Numbered from the stretch's first letter, positions 28,523 through 37,422 are shown. The stretch: 64,000 bases of DNA from Haloarchaeobius litoreus (GCF_024495425.1 NZ_JANHJR010000003.1:744001-808000); one strand, 5' to 3'. A program made the numbers and translations. Notes: generated by a model not told the origin, from the letters alone.

Positions 28523-28878
28523 AGCGAGGTCAGATACGGCAGGTAGTTGAACATCACGACGGCGACGGGGAGGCCGACGATGGAGGCGGCGAACGCCCAG
28601 GCGAGGTTCGCCCAGAGCAGGCTGAGCCACCAGCCGACGAGCAGGAAGTACACCGCCCGGACGAGCAGCGAGTGCTGGCTCCGGCCGGCGTCGGGGTCGA
28701 TGGGCTCGCGGCGCTCCTTCAGCGTCAGCAGCGTCGGCACGCGGTTGATGATGGCGATACCGAGCGGGATGCCGATGATGGTGACGTTCAGGAACCACGC
28801 GACGTTGATGGCGATGAACGTGAGCCACCAGCCGACGAGCAGGAACCACACGGCACGGACGAGGAGGGAACGGGCCAT
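28504..28878 (-). CDS. YccF-domain membrane protein, 124 aa
   Basis: Two repeats of the inner-membrane YccF motif: SLLVRAVWFLLVGWWLTFI and SLLVRAVYFLLVGWWLSLL. Each continues with an N(V/L)AW segment and a second helix. Total about four helices. YccF proteins are widespread and of unknown function. The two halves are alike enough to be an internal duplication. Its stop lies inside the end of the convergent GNAT gene. Confidence 0.88.
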   Translation of the reverse strand: MARSLLVRAVWFLLVGWWLTFIAINVAWFLNVTIIGIPLGIAIINRVPTLLTLKERREPIDPDAGRSQHSLLVRAVYFLLVGWWLSLLWANLAWAFAASIVGLPVAVVMFNYLPYLTSLYRFDG

Positions 28879-28982
28879 ACGTGAACAGACGTACCGACCG
28901 GCGAAAAGCGTTGGCGACGGCGCGTGGTACCGTCAGCGGGAGAGCGGTGGGGTTAAGCCGCCCACACGACAACTCTCGGCCG

Positions 28983-29552
28983 ATGACCGTCATCGGAACA
29001 GTCGGCCTGCCCGGGAGCGGCAAGGGCGAGGCGGCGAACGTGGCCCGCGAGCACGACATCCCCGTCGTGACGATGGGCGACGTCATCCGACAGGAGTGTC
29101 GTGATCGCGGGCTCGACCCGGCCGAGCACCACGGCCGCATCGCACAGGCGCTACGGGAGGAGAACGGCCCCGACGCCATCGCCCAGCGGTCGCTACCCAT
29201 GATCCGCGACCACCTCGCGGGTCACGACACCGTCCTCGTCGACGGCCTGCGCTCGGGCGTCGAGCTCGAGGTGTTCGAGGCCGCGTTCGGTGACGACTTC
29301 GTGCTCGTGAGCATCGAGGCTCCGTTCGAGGTGCGCCGGGACCGTCTGGCCGAGCGCGGCCGGGACAGGACCGACGAGGACGGCGAGAGCCTGCGGGAGC
29401 GCGACGAGCGCGAGCGCGGCTTCGGGATGGACGACGCGATGGAGCGTGCGGACGTCGTCATCGACAACACCGACACGTTGGCGGCGTTCCGCGAGCAGAT
29501 CGAGACGTTGCTCGCCGAGGGACCGGCGGCCGTCTCGGAGGTGCAGGGATGA
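28983..29552 (+). CDS. UPF0200-family P-loop kinase-like protein, 189 aa
   Basis: Nucleotide-binding protein resembling adenylate/dephospho-CoA kinases. The P-loop is GTVGLPGSGKGEAANVA, the second motif VLVDGLRSGVELEVF, and a LID-like Arg-rich stretch FEVRRDRLAERGRDRTDED follows. The C-terminus reads MERADVVIDNTDTLAAFREQ. It belongs to the UPF0200 group of archaea, for which no substrate is firmly known. ATG 28983 begins the domain directly. Its stop overlaps the UPF0201 start as ATGA, so the two are coupled. Confidence 0.9.
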   Translation: MTVIGTVGLPGSGKGEAANVAREHDIPVVTMGDVIRQECRDRGLDPAEHHGRIAQALREENGPDAIAQRSLPMIRDHLAGHDTVLVDGLRSGVELEVFEAAFGDDFVLVSIEAPFEVRRDRLAERGRDRTDEDGESLRERDERERGFGMDDAMERADVVIDNTDTLAAFREQIETLLAEGPAAVSEVQG

Positions 29553-29968
29553 TATACAGCGTCGACGTGCAGATCACGGCACCGGTGAAGGACACCGAGG
29601 TCACGGACCGAGTCGCCGACGCCATCCGGAACATCTTCCCGGAGGCCACGGTCGAGGAGCACCCGGGCGAGCTGCTCGCGACGACCCACCAGGTCGACCA
29701 CTTCTCGGAGCTGCTGCACGAGCGAGCCATCCTCGACACGGCCCGCGGCCAGTTCTTCGGAAACCGCGACGGCAACGTCGTCGAGTTCGACCTGAAGAAG
29801 CAGGCGGCGTTCCAGGGCGTGGTGAACTTCTCCGTCGGCAACCCCGACGAACTGGGCGACATCCACGTCCGGATGCGGGTCACGGAGCCGTCCGTCGAGG
29901 CGTTCGTCGACCACGTCGCGCCGCCGACCGAGGAGGGCAAACCGGTCGAGACGCGCGACGAGAACTGA
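29549..29968 (+). CDS. UPF0201-family RNA-binding-like protein, 139 aa
   Basis: Begins MIYSVDVQITAPVKDTEVTD and contains AIRNIFPEATVEEHPGELLA, FSELLHERAILDTARGQFF and FDLKKQAAFQGVVNFSVGN, the conserved pattern of archaeal UPF0201. Structures of relatives show an RNA-binding-like (L5-like) fold; the cellular role is open. It overlaps UPF0200 by four bases, a pairing that suggests a shared pathway. Its TGA is directly followed by the stop of the convergent 69-aa gene. Confidence 0.9.
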   Translation: MIYSVDVQITAPVKDTEVTDRVADAIRNIFPEATVEEHPGELLATTHQVDHFSELLHERAILDTARGQFFGNRDGNVVEFDLKKQAAFQGVVNFSVGNPDELGDIHVRMRVTEPSVEAFVDHVAPPTEEGKPVETRDEN

Positions 29969-30178
29969 CTACTCCAGGGCCGCGACGTCGGCCGCGGTCG
30001 GCTCGTCCGGAAGCTTCTCGATGCAGTCGTAGCAGAGCAGGTGCTCGGAGCCGTCGCTGTCGAACGTCAACAGCATCCCCTCGGCGTCATTGCTGCCGCC
30101 GAAGAACGACCAGAAGTCGCCGATACCGCCGCGTATCTTCACCGGGCTACCGCAGCCGTCACAGGGGTCCGTGCTCAC
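29969..30178 (-). CDS. small zinc-finger protein, 69 aa
   Basis: Two Cys pairs, DPCDGCGSPVKIRGGIGDFW and LLCYDCIEKLPDEP, can form one treble-clef or ribbon zinc site. Between them is GSNDAEGMLLTFDSDGSEH. This size and pattern is a haloarchaeal family without known function. Small zinc-finger proteins are abundant in haloarchaea and some affect biofilm formation and motility. Tail-to-tail with UPF0201 with no gap. Confidence 0.8.
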   Translation of the reverse strand: MSTDPCDGCGSPVKIRGGIGDFWSFFGGSNDAEGMLLTFDSDGSEHLLCYDCIEKLPDEPTAADVAALE

Positions 30179-30203
30179 GCCCCAGCCTCGGGGCTGGACG
30201 GCG

Positions 30204-30503
30204 TTAGCTCTTTCCCGTGTGGCGGACGAACCAGGCGACGCCGACCGCGAGGACGTAGAGGTACACCAGAAAGAGCAGGGCCGTCGGCGCGGAGACGGCC
30301 ACCACGTCCGTCAGGAACGTCTCCACCAGTTCGTAGCCCTCGACCAGCAGTGTGCCCGGTGTCTCGAGCGGCCCGAGTGTCGTGAGCCGCCCGAGTGCGA
30401 CCAGCGACGCCAGAAGTGCGAAGCTCGCGACCACCTCGCGGTTCGCGACCGTGCTGACGCCCCTGTTTCTGCCACTCACCATGTGAAGGGCCTTCACACT
30501 CAT
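30204..30503 (-). CDS. small membrane protein, 99 aa
   Basis: Two likely helices, VVASFALLASLVALGRLT and TALLFLVYLYVLAVGVAWFV, joined by an acidic loop with GTLLVEGYELVETFLTD. The N-terminus (MSVKALHMVSGRNRGVS) is basic. Two starts are possible, 30503 and 30482; a TATATTG box at 30524-30530 lies 21 bases from the first and 42 from the second, so 30503 is chosen with low certainty. Function unknown. Confidence 0.65.
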   Translation of the reverse strand: MSVKALHMVSGRNRGVSTVANREVVASFALLASLVALGRLTTLGPLETPGTLLVEGYELVETFLTDVVAVSAPTALLFLVYLYVLAVGVAWFVRHTGKS

Positions 30504-30516
30504 GTATGGAATAGGT

Positions 30517-30545
30517 TTGGGTGCAATATAGAGCACTATAGAGAC
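30517..30545. promoter_or_regulatory. AT-rich divergent promoter region
   Basis: GTGCAATATAGAGCACTATA (30521-30540) holds TATATTG read leftward for the 99-aa membrane protein and ACTATAG read rightward. The GTGC/GCAC ends are dyad-related (GTGCAATATAGAGCAC), so a dimeric regulator could bind here. The rightward gene starts at 30597, 55 bases further. Confidence 0.4.
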
Positions 30546-30596
30546 CAGCTACAGACAGAGATACGGATTTGTCGCTGGCGGCCGAACCCCGTACGC

Positions 30597-31481
30597 ATGG
30601 ACGTCGACTGCGAGGGCTGTGCCGGTTGCTGTGTCGACTGGCGACCCCTCACGGACCACCCGAGCGACCACGAGCGCCGCGGGCCCCACGAGCCACTCGA
30701 CGACATCTACAACCTCGCGCCGCTGACCCGGACGGAGGTGCGGCAGTTCTGTGACGCCGGCTACGGCGACGCGCTGATCCCGCGGCTCTGGACGGTCCCC
30801 GAAACGGTGGACGGTGCGGTGGTCGTCGACGGCCGCCGGCTGGCCGCACTCGGTGGCCAGCCGACGTTCTTCGTCGGCCTGCGGAAGACCCCGAAGCCGG
30901 TCGCGCCGGTCGGGACCGACGCGGAGCGGTGGCTCCGGAGCTGCGTGTTCCTCGACCCGACGACGCTCCAGTGTCGAATCCACGGCGGCGGGCTCTACCC
31001 GTCGGAGTGCGCCGACTACCCGGGGCACAACCTCCTCCTCGAACGCGAGACCGAGTGCGAGCGCGTCGAGGCCGCGTTCGACGGCGAACGCCTGCTCGAC
31101 GACGAGCCCCCCGAGTCGGTCGGCGGACTGCTGCTCGGCCCGCAGGCGCTCGGCGAGAAGGTGTTCGTCCACCCCGAGCCCGACGCGCTGGCGGGCATCG
31201 CGAGCCGGGCAGCCGCGGGGACGCTGACCCGCGCGGACCGCGCCGAGTTCGCCGGCTGGGCGGCGGGGTCGGTCCCGGGAACGACCGAGCACAGCGAGCG
31301 ACGCTACGAGGAGTACCGCGACGCCGTGCTGTCGGCCGACTCCTGGGTCACGGGCGCAGTCGAGACCTGGACCGCCTGGGCGTCCGGCGAGGGTGAGGAT
31401 GCGCCCGACGCCGAGGCCGCCGAACGCGTCGAGGACCAGGCTGGAGCACCGGGGACCCCCGGCTGGGACGCGGTGGAGTGA
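30597..31481 (+). CDS. YkgJ-type cysteine-cluster protein, 294 aa
   Basis: The N-terminus MDVDCEGCAGCCVDWRPLTD carries the CxxCxxCC cluster characteristic of YkgJ proteins, which are thought to bind zinc or an Fe-S cluster. More cysteines follow in SCVFLDPTTLQCRIHGGGLY and PSECADYPG, completing the pattern. Residues 170-294 are a helical, acidic C-terminal region with an Ala/Glu-rich tail. The role is unknown; some relatives are suspected Fe-S proteins. ATG 30597 is chosen because it places the first cluster at the start. Confidence 0.85.
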   Translation: MDVDCEGCAGCCVDWRPLTDHPSDHERRGPHEPLDDIYNLAPLTRTEVRQFCDAGYGDALIPRLWTVPETVDGAVVVDGRRLAALGGQPTFFVGLRKTPKPVAPVGTDAERWLRSCVFLDPTTLQCRIHGGGLYPSECADYPGHNLLLERETECERVEAAFDGERLLDDEPPESVGGLLLGPQALGEKVFVHPEPDALAGIASRAAAGTLTRADRAEFAGWAAGSVPGTTEHSERRYEEYRDAVLSADSWVTGAVETWTAWASGEGEDAPDAEAAERVEDQAGAPGTPGWDAVE

Positions 31482-31541
31482 CCCGGCACCGGGAACGAGT
31501 CGGGGTGACGCTTTATGCAGCAGCCACCCCTTCGTGACTGT

Positions 31542-32465
31542 ATGCGCGTGCTCGTCACCGGTGCGACCGGATTCGTCGGTGGTCACCTCGTGCCCCCGCT
31601 GCGCGACGCGGGCCACGACGTGGTGGCGCTCGTCCGCGACCCCGCCCGGTACGACGCCCCCGACGACGTGACCGTCGTTCGCGGCGACCTGCTCGACCCC
31701 GAGACGCTCCCGCCCGCGTTCGAGGACGTCGACGCGGCGTACTACCTCGTCCACTCGATGCAGTCCGGCGAGGACTTCGAGGACCGCGACCGGCGTGCAG
31801 CCCGGAACTTCGTCGACGCGGCGGACGAGGCGGGCGTCTCGCGCGTGGTCTATCTCGGCGGCCTCGGCGAGGAGCGCGACCGCCTCTCCGAACACCTGCG
31901 CTCGCGCCGCGAGGTCGAGCACCTGCTGGAGGAGGGCGAGTTCGAGCTGACGACGCTCCGGGCGGCCATCATCGTCGGGGCGGGCAGCGCCAGCTTCCAG
32001 ATGGTGTACCAGCTCGTCAAGCGGCTGCCGGTGATGGTGACGCCGAAGTGGGTGTCGACCCCGTGCCAGCCCATCGCCATCGACGACGTGGTCGCCTACC
32101 TCGTCGGCGTGCTGGACGCCCCGGAGACGGCCGGCCGGACGTTCGAGATCGGCGGCTCCGAGGTGCTCACCTACCGCGAGATGCTGGAGACGACGGCACG
32201 GGCCACCGGTCAGCCGCTCCGTGTCGTCCCGGTGCCTGTCCTCTCACCGGAGTTGTCGGCGTACTGGGTCAGCCTCGTGACCGACGTGCCGAAGGGCGTC
32301 GCCCGACCGCTCATCGCCGGACTCCGGAACCCGGTCGTCGTCACCGACGACAGCATCACCGACTACGTCGACGTGGAGCTGACGCCGTTCGAGACCGCCG
32401 TGCGCGAAGCGCTCGCCGCGGACCCGGAGGCACCGGAACCGGTCCCGGTGGTGGGCCCGGCGTGA
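31542..32465 (+). CDS. NAD(P)-binding protein (atypical SDR, NDUFA9-like), 307 aa
   Basis: Begins MRVLVTGATGFVGGHLVPPL, a Rossmann fold with TGxxGxxG. It continues with DVDAAYYLVHSMQSGEDFED, VVYLGGLGEERDRLSEHL and RAAIIVGAGSASFQMVYQLV. This is the atypical short-chain dehydrogenase group that includes complex I subunit NDUFA9 and epimerase-like proteins; the usual YxxxK is not obvious. A role in lipid or quinone metabolism is possible. An upstream in-frame ATG at 31515 is rejected because the Rossmann strand starts at 31542. Its stop overlaps the next gene (GTGA). Confidence 0.88.
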   Translation: MRVLVTGATGFVGGHLVPPLRDAGHDVVALVRDPARYDAPDDVTVVRGDLLDPETLPPAFEDVDAAYYLVHSMQSGEDFEDRDRRAARNFVDAADEAGVSRVVYLGGLGEERDRLSEHLRSRREVEHLLEEGEFELTTLRAAIIVGAGSASFQMVYQLVKRLPVMVTPKWVSTPCQPIAIDDVVAYLVGVLDAPETAGRTFEIGGSEVLTYREMLETTARATGQPLRVVPVPVLSPELSAYWVSLVTDVPKGVARPLIAGLRNPVVVTDDSITDYVDVELTPFETAVREALAADPEAPEPVPVVGPA

Positions 32466-33238
32466 GCGACGGCTCCACCGCGCAGTCCGGCGACGGTACG
32501 GCGACGGGCGGCACGCCCAGGGAGCCGCCCCGCGACCGCGAGGAGTTCGGCGAGACGTGGGTGTACGAGAGCATCGTCGGCGCACTCCCCGGCATCGAGA
32601 TCTCCGAGCGAGCGGCCGTCACCATCCAGCTGCTCGGCTTCGAGGCCGCACTGCTCCTGCTGGCGTGGTACTACGACCTCTGGTCGGCGGTCCCGGCGGG
32701 CACCGCGGCGGTCGCAGTCGCCGCCGTCGGCAGCGCGCTGATGCTGCGGCTCGGGGCCTCCATCCGCCGGCTCCCGACGCCCGACGACTACCAGCGACTC
32801 CTGTTCGGTTCGAGCATCGAGGTCGTCCTCGGCGTGCTCGCGTTCATCGCGGTCGTCACGCACCTGTTCGTCGTCGACCCTGCGCGCTCGGCGGACCCGC
32901 TGGTCACCAGCCTGTTCGGCGAGGAGCCGCCGGTGCTCGCGGTGTACCTGATGCTGCTCATCCTCTGGGACGTCGCCTACCGCATCGGCACCGGCTGGTG
33001 GGCCGGCGTCGTCGCCATCTGGCGGGCGTACGTCTACGAGTTCGACCGCGAGACCTCGTGGGCGTTCGCCCGGGCCGACCTGCTGAACCTCTGGTTCGCG
33101 GTCGCACAGCTGCTGCTCGTGCCGTTCGTCCTCGATCGGCCGGTGCTGTCGGCCGTCATCGTCGCCCACGTCTTCGCCGTGACGCTGGCCACGTCGCTCT
33201 CGGTGGGGCTGAGCATCCGCCGGCAGAACGACCCCTAA
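32462..33238 (+). CDS. multi-pass membrane protein, 258 aa
   Basis: GTG start overlapping the stop of the previous gene, giving MSDGSTAQSGDGTATGGT. After a 45-residue acidic, disordered N-terminus ending ETWVYESIVGALPGI come about six helices, such as TIQLLGFEAALLLLAWYY, SIEVVLGVLAFIAVVTHLFV and NLWFAVAQLLLVPFVL. The family appears confined to haloarchaea; no function is known. It is probably cotranscribed with the NAD(P)-binding protein. Its 3' end overlaps the convergent DUF5786 gene by four bases. Confidence 0.8.
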   Translation: MSDGSTAQSGDGTATGGTPREPPRDREEFGETWVYESIVGALPGIEISERAAVTIQLLGFEAALLLLAWYYDLWSAVPAGTAAVAVAAVGSALMLRLGASIRRLPTPDDYQRLLFGSSIEVVLGVLAFIAVVTHLFVVDPARSADPLVTSLFGEEPPVLAVYLMLLILWDVAYRIGTGWWAGVVAIWRAYVYEFDRETSWAFARADLLNLWFAVAQLLLVPFVLDRPVLSAVIVAHVFAVTLATSLSVGLSIRRQNDP

Positions 33239-33408
33239 TCCGACTTTATCTGCTCGAACTGTTCGAGCAGGTCCTCGGTCGAGTCGCCCGAGTCGTACTC
33301 GACCTTCCCGTGGTACACAGTCCGCTCGTCGTCGAAGTCGGTATCGACCCGACTGGCCTGCTGCTCGCGCCGCTCGTGCTCGTCATCGTCGTAGGCACCC
33401 ATTGACAT
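33235..33408 (-). CDS. DUF5786-family small protein, 57 aa
   Basis: Very acidic protein beginning MSMGAYDDDEHERREQQASR and containing VDTDFDDERTVYHGKVEYDS, the conserved core of haloarchaeal DUF5786. It ends EDLLEQFEQIKSD. No function is known. The start at 33408 is chosen because the family begins MSMGAY and an AT-rich GATATAGTG box (about 33437-33446) sits about 30 bases before it. Confidence 0.85.
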   Translation of the reverse strand: MSMGAYDDDEHERREQQASRVDTDFDDERTVYHGKVEYDSGDSTEDLLEQFEQIKSD

Positions 33409-33584
33409 GGCAATACGACTCATGATTGGATGCTACACTATATCAAACTATCGCCGAAACCGGGCCCGGAGAGCGGGGTGGGGTGAGTGGACGGCGACGC
33501 ACCCGGCAGCGAACGCCGCCCCAGGGCCGTCGAACCGACCGACCGTACCCGAACCCGTTTAACTCAAGCCGACCAACTCCCGGT

Positions 33585-34592
33585 GTGGCACGACCCCTCC
33601 GCTTCCGGCGCTCGCACGAACGCTGGGACGACGACCGCGTTCGCCGGGACCTGCTGGCGGACCTCGATTCGAACCTCGGTGCAGAGCTCGTCACGCCCCA
33701 CTACAAGCCGCCGAACGGCTGGCAGGCGTGGCGGTTCGAGATGGACAACGGCGACATGGCACTGTTCTGTTACGACGGCGACGTGGCGTACTGGCTCGGC
33801 AACACCGAGACGCCGAGCACGCTCTGGCGGACGGACAAGTACGAGTGGGACGACGTCCCCTACGAGGTCACCCGGTGGGCCCAGCGCGAGCTCATGGCCG
33901 ACCTCGCCGTCGAGGCACCGTGGCTCGGCGACTACCCGCACGTCCGCTGGTACTTCCTCACCGTCCTGATGTCCAAGGACGGCCGCGAGACGACCCGGGA
34001 GTTCCTCCACGAGCGCGCCTGTGGCTTCCCCGATTCCGACCCCGACGTGGCGCTTTCGTACCTCGAATCGGTGCTGAAGCCGGGCTACCTGGACGACTAC
34101 CGCGAGGAGATGGCCGGCAAGCTCGGTACGAGCGAGACGCTCGACTACTGGCGGATGTGTGCGGCCATCTCGGAGTTCGTCGCCGCGAAGCTGCTCACCG
34201 ATGCCGGCTACGACGTCACCCCCGAGATCGAGGTGACGACGGGCCACTTCCTCGACTACCGGGCGACAGAGCCCGACGGCACGAGCTACCTCGTCGAGGT
34301 CACGCGGCCGCGGCCGCCGAACCGCCGGAGCACGAACAGCCCGGTCGTGGCGGTCCGCGATACGGCGGAGGTGAAGACGACCGGCCAGCTCGCGAACCAC
34401 GGCGGCGGCGTCGTGCTGTTCGTCGACTGTTCGGGGTTCACCGACGAGCAGTGGGCCGCCGTGAAGGGCGAACAGCCCGACGTCCGGCACAAGCCCGCCG
34501 TCGTCTACCGGGTGCGACCCGACGGCTCCGCGGAGGGGTACACGAAGGGCGACGTGCCGCTGTACCTCGACAACGCGATGACGCTGCTGTAG
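33585..34592 (+). CDS. DUF5784-family protein with PD-(D/E)XK-like C-terminal half, 335 aa
   Basis: GTG start giving MARPLRFRRSHERWDDDRVR. The N-terminal half is rich in Trp and Tyr (GWQAWRFEMDNGDMALFCYD, HVRWYFLTVLMSKDGR). The C-terminal part, residues about 195-280, follows the order of restriction-endonuclease-like folds: a helix with Glu (ISEFVAAKLLTDAGYDV), then LDYRATEPDG with Asp224, then SYLVEVTRPRP with Glu238 and Thr240 where Lys is usual. Whether it is a nuclease is inference. A GTTTAACT box lies about 25 bases before the GTG. The family is known only as DUF5784 in haloarchaea. Confidence 0.82.
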   Translation: MARPLRFRRSHERWDDDRVRRDLLADLDSNLGAELVTPHYKPPNGWQAWRFEMDNGDMALFCYDGDVAYWLGNTETPSTLWRTDKYEWDDVPYEVTRWAQRELMADLAVEAPWLGDYPHVRWYFLTVLMSKDGRETTREFLHERACGFPDSDPDVALSYLESVLKPGYLDDYREEMAGKLGTSETLDYWRMCAAISEFVAAKLLTDAGYDVTPEIEVTTGHFLDYRATEPDGTSYLVEVTRPRPPNRRSTNSPVVAVRDTAEVKTTGQLANHGGGVVLFVDCSGFTDEQWAAVKGEQPDVRHKPAVVYRVRPDGSAEGYTKGDVPLYLDNAMTLL

Positions 34593-34650
34593 CGACGACT
34601 ACCGGGCGTGAGAACGGTGTTACAGGGGGCCGCAGGGAAGCTGCCGTGAC

Positions 34651-34941
34651 TCAGAACGAGACCGTCTCGGGAGCCTCCGGGCTGCCCGGCGGCGTCGGGT
34701 CCCGGTCCGAGTACCCCTTCCGGCCGACGGCGTCCTCCGAGACGCCGCCGACGAGGGTGAACCGGACGTCCTCCGGCCGCTGGAACGTCTCGTCACAGCG
34801 GATCCCTTCGAGAACCTCCGCTACCGTCTGAGACCCGTGGGTCAGGTCGAGCTGCGCGTCGCCGAGCTCCGCGGCGAGTTCGTCGGCTGTCAGTGGGTAG
34901 GTCTGGTTCTCGATTCGCTCGTCCGTTCCGTTGCGGAACAT
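34651..34941 (-). CDS. DUF5789-family protein, 96 aa
   Basis: Small acidic protein: a helix with TYPLTADELAAELGDAQLDL, then GSQTVAEVLEGIRCDETFQR, then strands FTLVGGVSEDAVGRKGYSDR and a Pro-rich tail. This matches the haloarchaeal DUF5789 family, function unknown. The ATG is 20-30 bases after a strong TATA-like TTATAATTA box, so it is likely well expressed and leaderless. It is convergent with the DUF5784 gene and divergent from the PHP gene. Confidence 0.8.
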   Translation of the reverse strand: MFRNGTDERIENQTYPLTADELAAELGDAQLDLTHGSQTVAEVLEGIRCDETFQRPEDVRFTLVGGVSEDAVGRKGYSDRDPTPPGSPEAPETVSF

Positions 34942-34961
34942 ACCACGACTTCGGTGAAAGA

Positions 34962-34970
34962 TAATTATAA
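34962..34970 (-). promoter_or_regulatory. strong TATA-like box of the DUF5789 gene
   Basis: TTATAATTA on the minus strand, inside a 20-base A/T-rich stretch, is centred about 25 bases before the ATG at 34941. In a genome this G+C-rich such a run stands out and supports a leaderless transcript. Confidence 0.6.
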
Positions 34971-35076
34971 ACATTGTCCATAAAGGACCTTCGACCGACC
35001 CAGGTTCCTTGTACTCCTTAAGGTGAGCAGTCCGACGTGTCGGAACGCGTTTCCCCCGGCCGTTCGAACGGCGGGT

Positions 35077-35856
35077 ATGGTGTACGCGGACCTCCACGTC
35101 CACACGACGAACTCCGACGGGACGATGACCATCGACGAGGTGCCGGCGGCCGCCGAGCGCGCCGGCGTCTCCGTCGTCGCCGTCACGGACCACGACCGGA
35201 CCCACCCCGACCTCGACGCACCGGTCACCGAGCGCGACGGCGTGACCGTCGTCCACGGCATCGAGCTCCGCGTCGAGGCGGGCGACCAGCGCGTGGACCT
35301 GCTCGGCTACGGCGTCGACGGCGACGGCGACCTCGACGCACTCGTCGACCACCTCCAGACCGACCGCGAGCAGCGCGGTGCGGCCATCATCGCACGCGTG
35401 GAGGACCGCCTCGGCGTCGACCTCGGGCTGGAGAGCCGCCCCGGGCTCGGCCGACCACACATCGCCCGCGCCGTCGCCGACCACCCCGACACCGGCTACG
35501 AGTACGGCGAGGTGTTCGAGCACCTCATCGGCGACGACGGCCCCTGCTACGTCCCGCGCGACGTGCCAACCTTCGAGGAGGGCCACGCGGTGCTCGACGA
35601 GGCCTGCGGACTCGTCTCGCTCGCACACCCGTTCCGCTACCCCGACCCCGAGGCTGCACTCGAACTGTGCGCCGACCTCCCCGCCGTCGAGCGGTACTAC
35701 GACTACGGCCACGCCGTCGACACCAAACTCGTCGAGCGCGCGGTCGAGGAACACGACCTGCTCGTCACCGGCGGGAGCGACGCCCACGACGACGACCTCG
35801 GCATCACCGGGCTCGCGGAAGCGGAGTACGAGCGCATCGCGGCCCGTATCGCCTGA
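35077..35856 (+). CDS. PHP-domain phosphoesterase, 259 aa
   Basis: Polymerase-and-histidinol-phosphatase fold metalloenzyme. Metal-binding motifs are visible in order: YADLHVHTTNSDGTMTIDE (HxH and SDG), VVAVTDHDRTHPDLD (TDHD), VHGIELRVE (GxE), VSLAHPFRY (AHP) and LLVTGGSDAHDDDLG (SDAH). It belongs to the group that includes RNase AM and nucleotide 3'-5' phosphatases (YciV-like), which hydrolyse 3',5'-bisphosphates or 5' RNA ends. An upstream in-frame ATG at 35023 is rejected because the HxH should be close to the N-terminus. Confidence 0.9.
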   Translation: MVYADLHVHTTNSDGTMTIDEVPAAAERAGVSVVAVTDHDRTHPDLDAPVTERDGVTVVHGIELRVEAGDQRVDLLGYGVDGDGDLDALVDHLQTDREQRGAAIIARVEDRLGVDLGLESRPGLGRPHIARAVADHPDTGYEYGEVFEHLIGDDGPCYVPRDVPTFEEGHAVLDEACGLVSLAHPFRYPDPEAALELCADLPAVERYYDYGHAVDTKLVERAVEEHDLLVTGGSDAHDDDLGITGLAEAEYERIAARIA

Positions 35857-35945
35857 CGGCGCAGGAGTGCGGCCGTCCCGACGGTTCCGCACCGGTATCG
35901 CCCGCGAGCGTAGCGTTCAAACGGTTGCACCGCCAAGATGGCTGC

Positions 35946-36107
35946 ATGAAGTGCCACTACTGCGACCTCGATGCCGCGTTCGCCGTCGAATCCAAGGGCA
36001 TCAAGGTCGGGCTGTGCGAGGAGCACTTCCGTGACCGTCTCGACGACCTCGCGGAGGCGGACGAACTCCAGCAGCTCAAAGAAGAGGTCGACGTCGACCG
36101 AACATAG
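35946..36107 (+). CDS. DUF6757-like small zinc-binding protein, 53 aa
   Basis: MKCHYCDLDAAFAVESKGIK begins with a CxxC pair, followed by GLCEEHFRDRLDDLAEADEL with Cys and His as the likely second pair, then an acidic tail. The pattern is a compact zinc knuckle seen across haloarchaea as DUF6757. Convergent with the ferredoxin gene across 36 bases. Function unknown. Confidence 0.78.
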   Translation: MKCHYCDLDAAFAVESKGIKVGLCEEHFRDRLDDLAEADELQQLKEEVDVDRT

Positions 36108-36143
36108 CGCGTTCTCGTTCCGTTCTCATCTCGCGTCGAGCCG

Positions 36144-36876
<733 letters not shown>

Positions 36877-36954
36877 GGCCGTCCGGTCGCGCCGCCCACA
36901 CCTAAAGCTCCCGCAGCCTGCAGCTATTTGCCGCCAGCCCTCCTCGCACCAGCC

Positions 36955-37422
36955 ATGGAGAAGGTGACCATCGACGACTGCGACCGTCGCATGGGCCCCG
37001 CCGATGTGAAGCGCCCGCTGACCGACGCGCTCGGTGCGACCGGCCTTGCGCTCAACTACTACGAGCTCGGACCGGGCGACAGCCTCGGCTTCGGTTACCA
37101 CCGTCACGGCGACCAGGAGGAGGTGTTCTACGTCGAGTCCGGCGTCGTCACGTTCGAGACCGAGGACGGCGACGTGCCCGTCGAAGCCGGCGAGGTGGTC
37201 CGGTTCGACCCCGGCGAGTGGCAGCTCGGCACCAACGAGGCCGACGAGCGTGCTGTCGTCCTCGCGATGGGCGCGCCGAAGGAGTCCGGCGAACTCACCA
37301 TGGTCCGCCACTGCACGGACTGCGACGAACGCACCGAGCAGGCCATCTCACTCACGGACGGGCGCGACGCGGTCGTCACCACCTGTGTCGACTGCGATGC
37401 GGAGACCGGCCGGTTCACCTGA
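36955..37422 (+). CDS. cupin protein with C-terminal zinc ribbon, 155 aa
   Basis: Residues 1-110 are a cupin barrel: LALNYYELGPGDSLGFGYHR with HRH, EEVFYVESGVVTFETEDGDV and AGEVVRFDPGEWQLGTNE, which supply metal-binding His and Glu. A second element follows: MVRHCTDCDERTEQ and TTCVDCDAETGRFT, two CxxC pairs forming a ribbon. The combination suggests a cytoplasmic metal-dependent enzyme or sensor. Substrate unknown. It is divergent from the CsaA-like gene. Confidence 0.85.
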   Translation: MEKVTIDDCDRRMGPADVKRPLTDALGATGLALNYYELGPGDSLGFGYHRHGDQEEVFYVESGVVTFETEDGDVPVEAGEVVRFDPGEWQLGTNEADERAVVLAMGAPKESGELTMVRHCTDCDERTEQAISLTDGRDAVVTTCVDCDAETGRFT

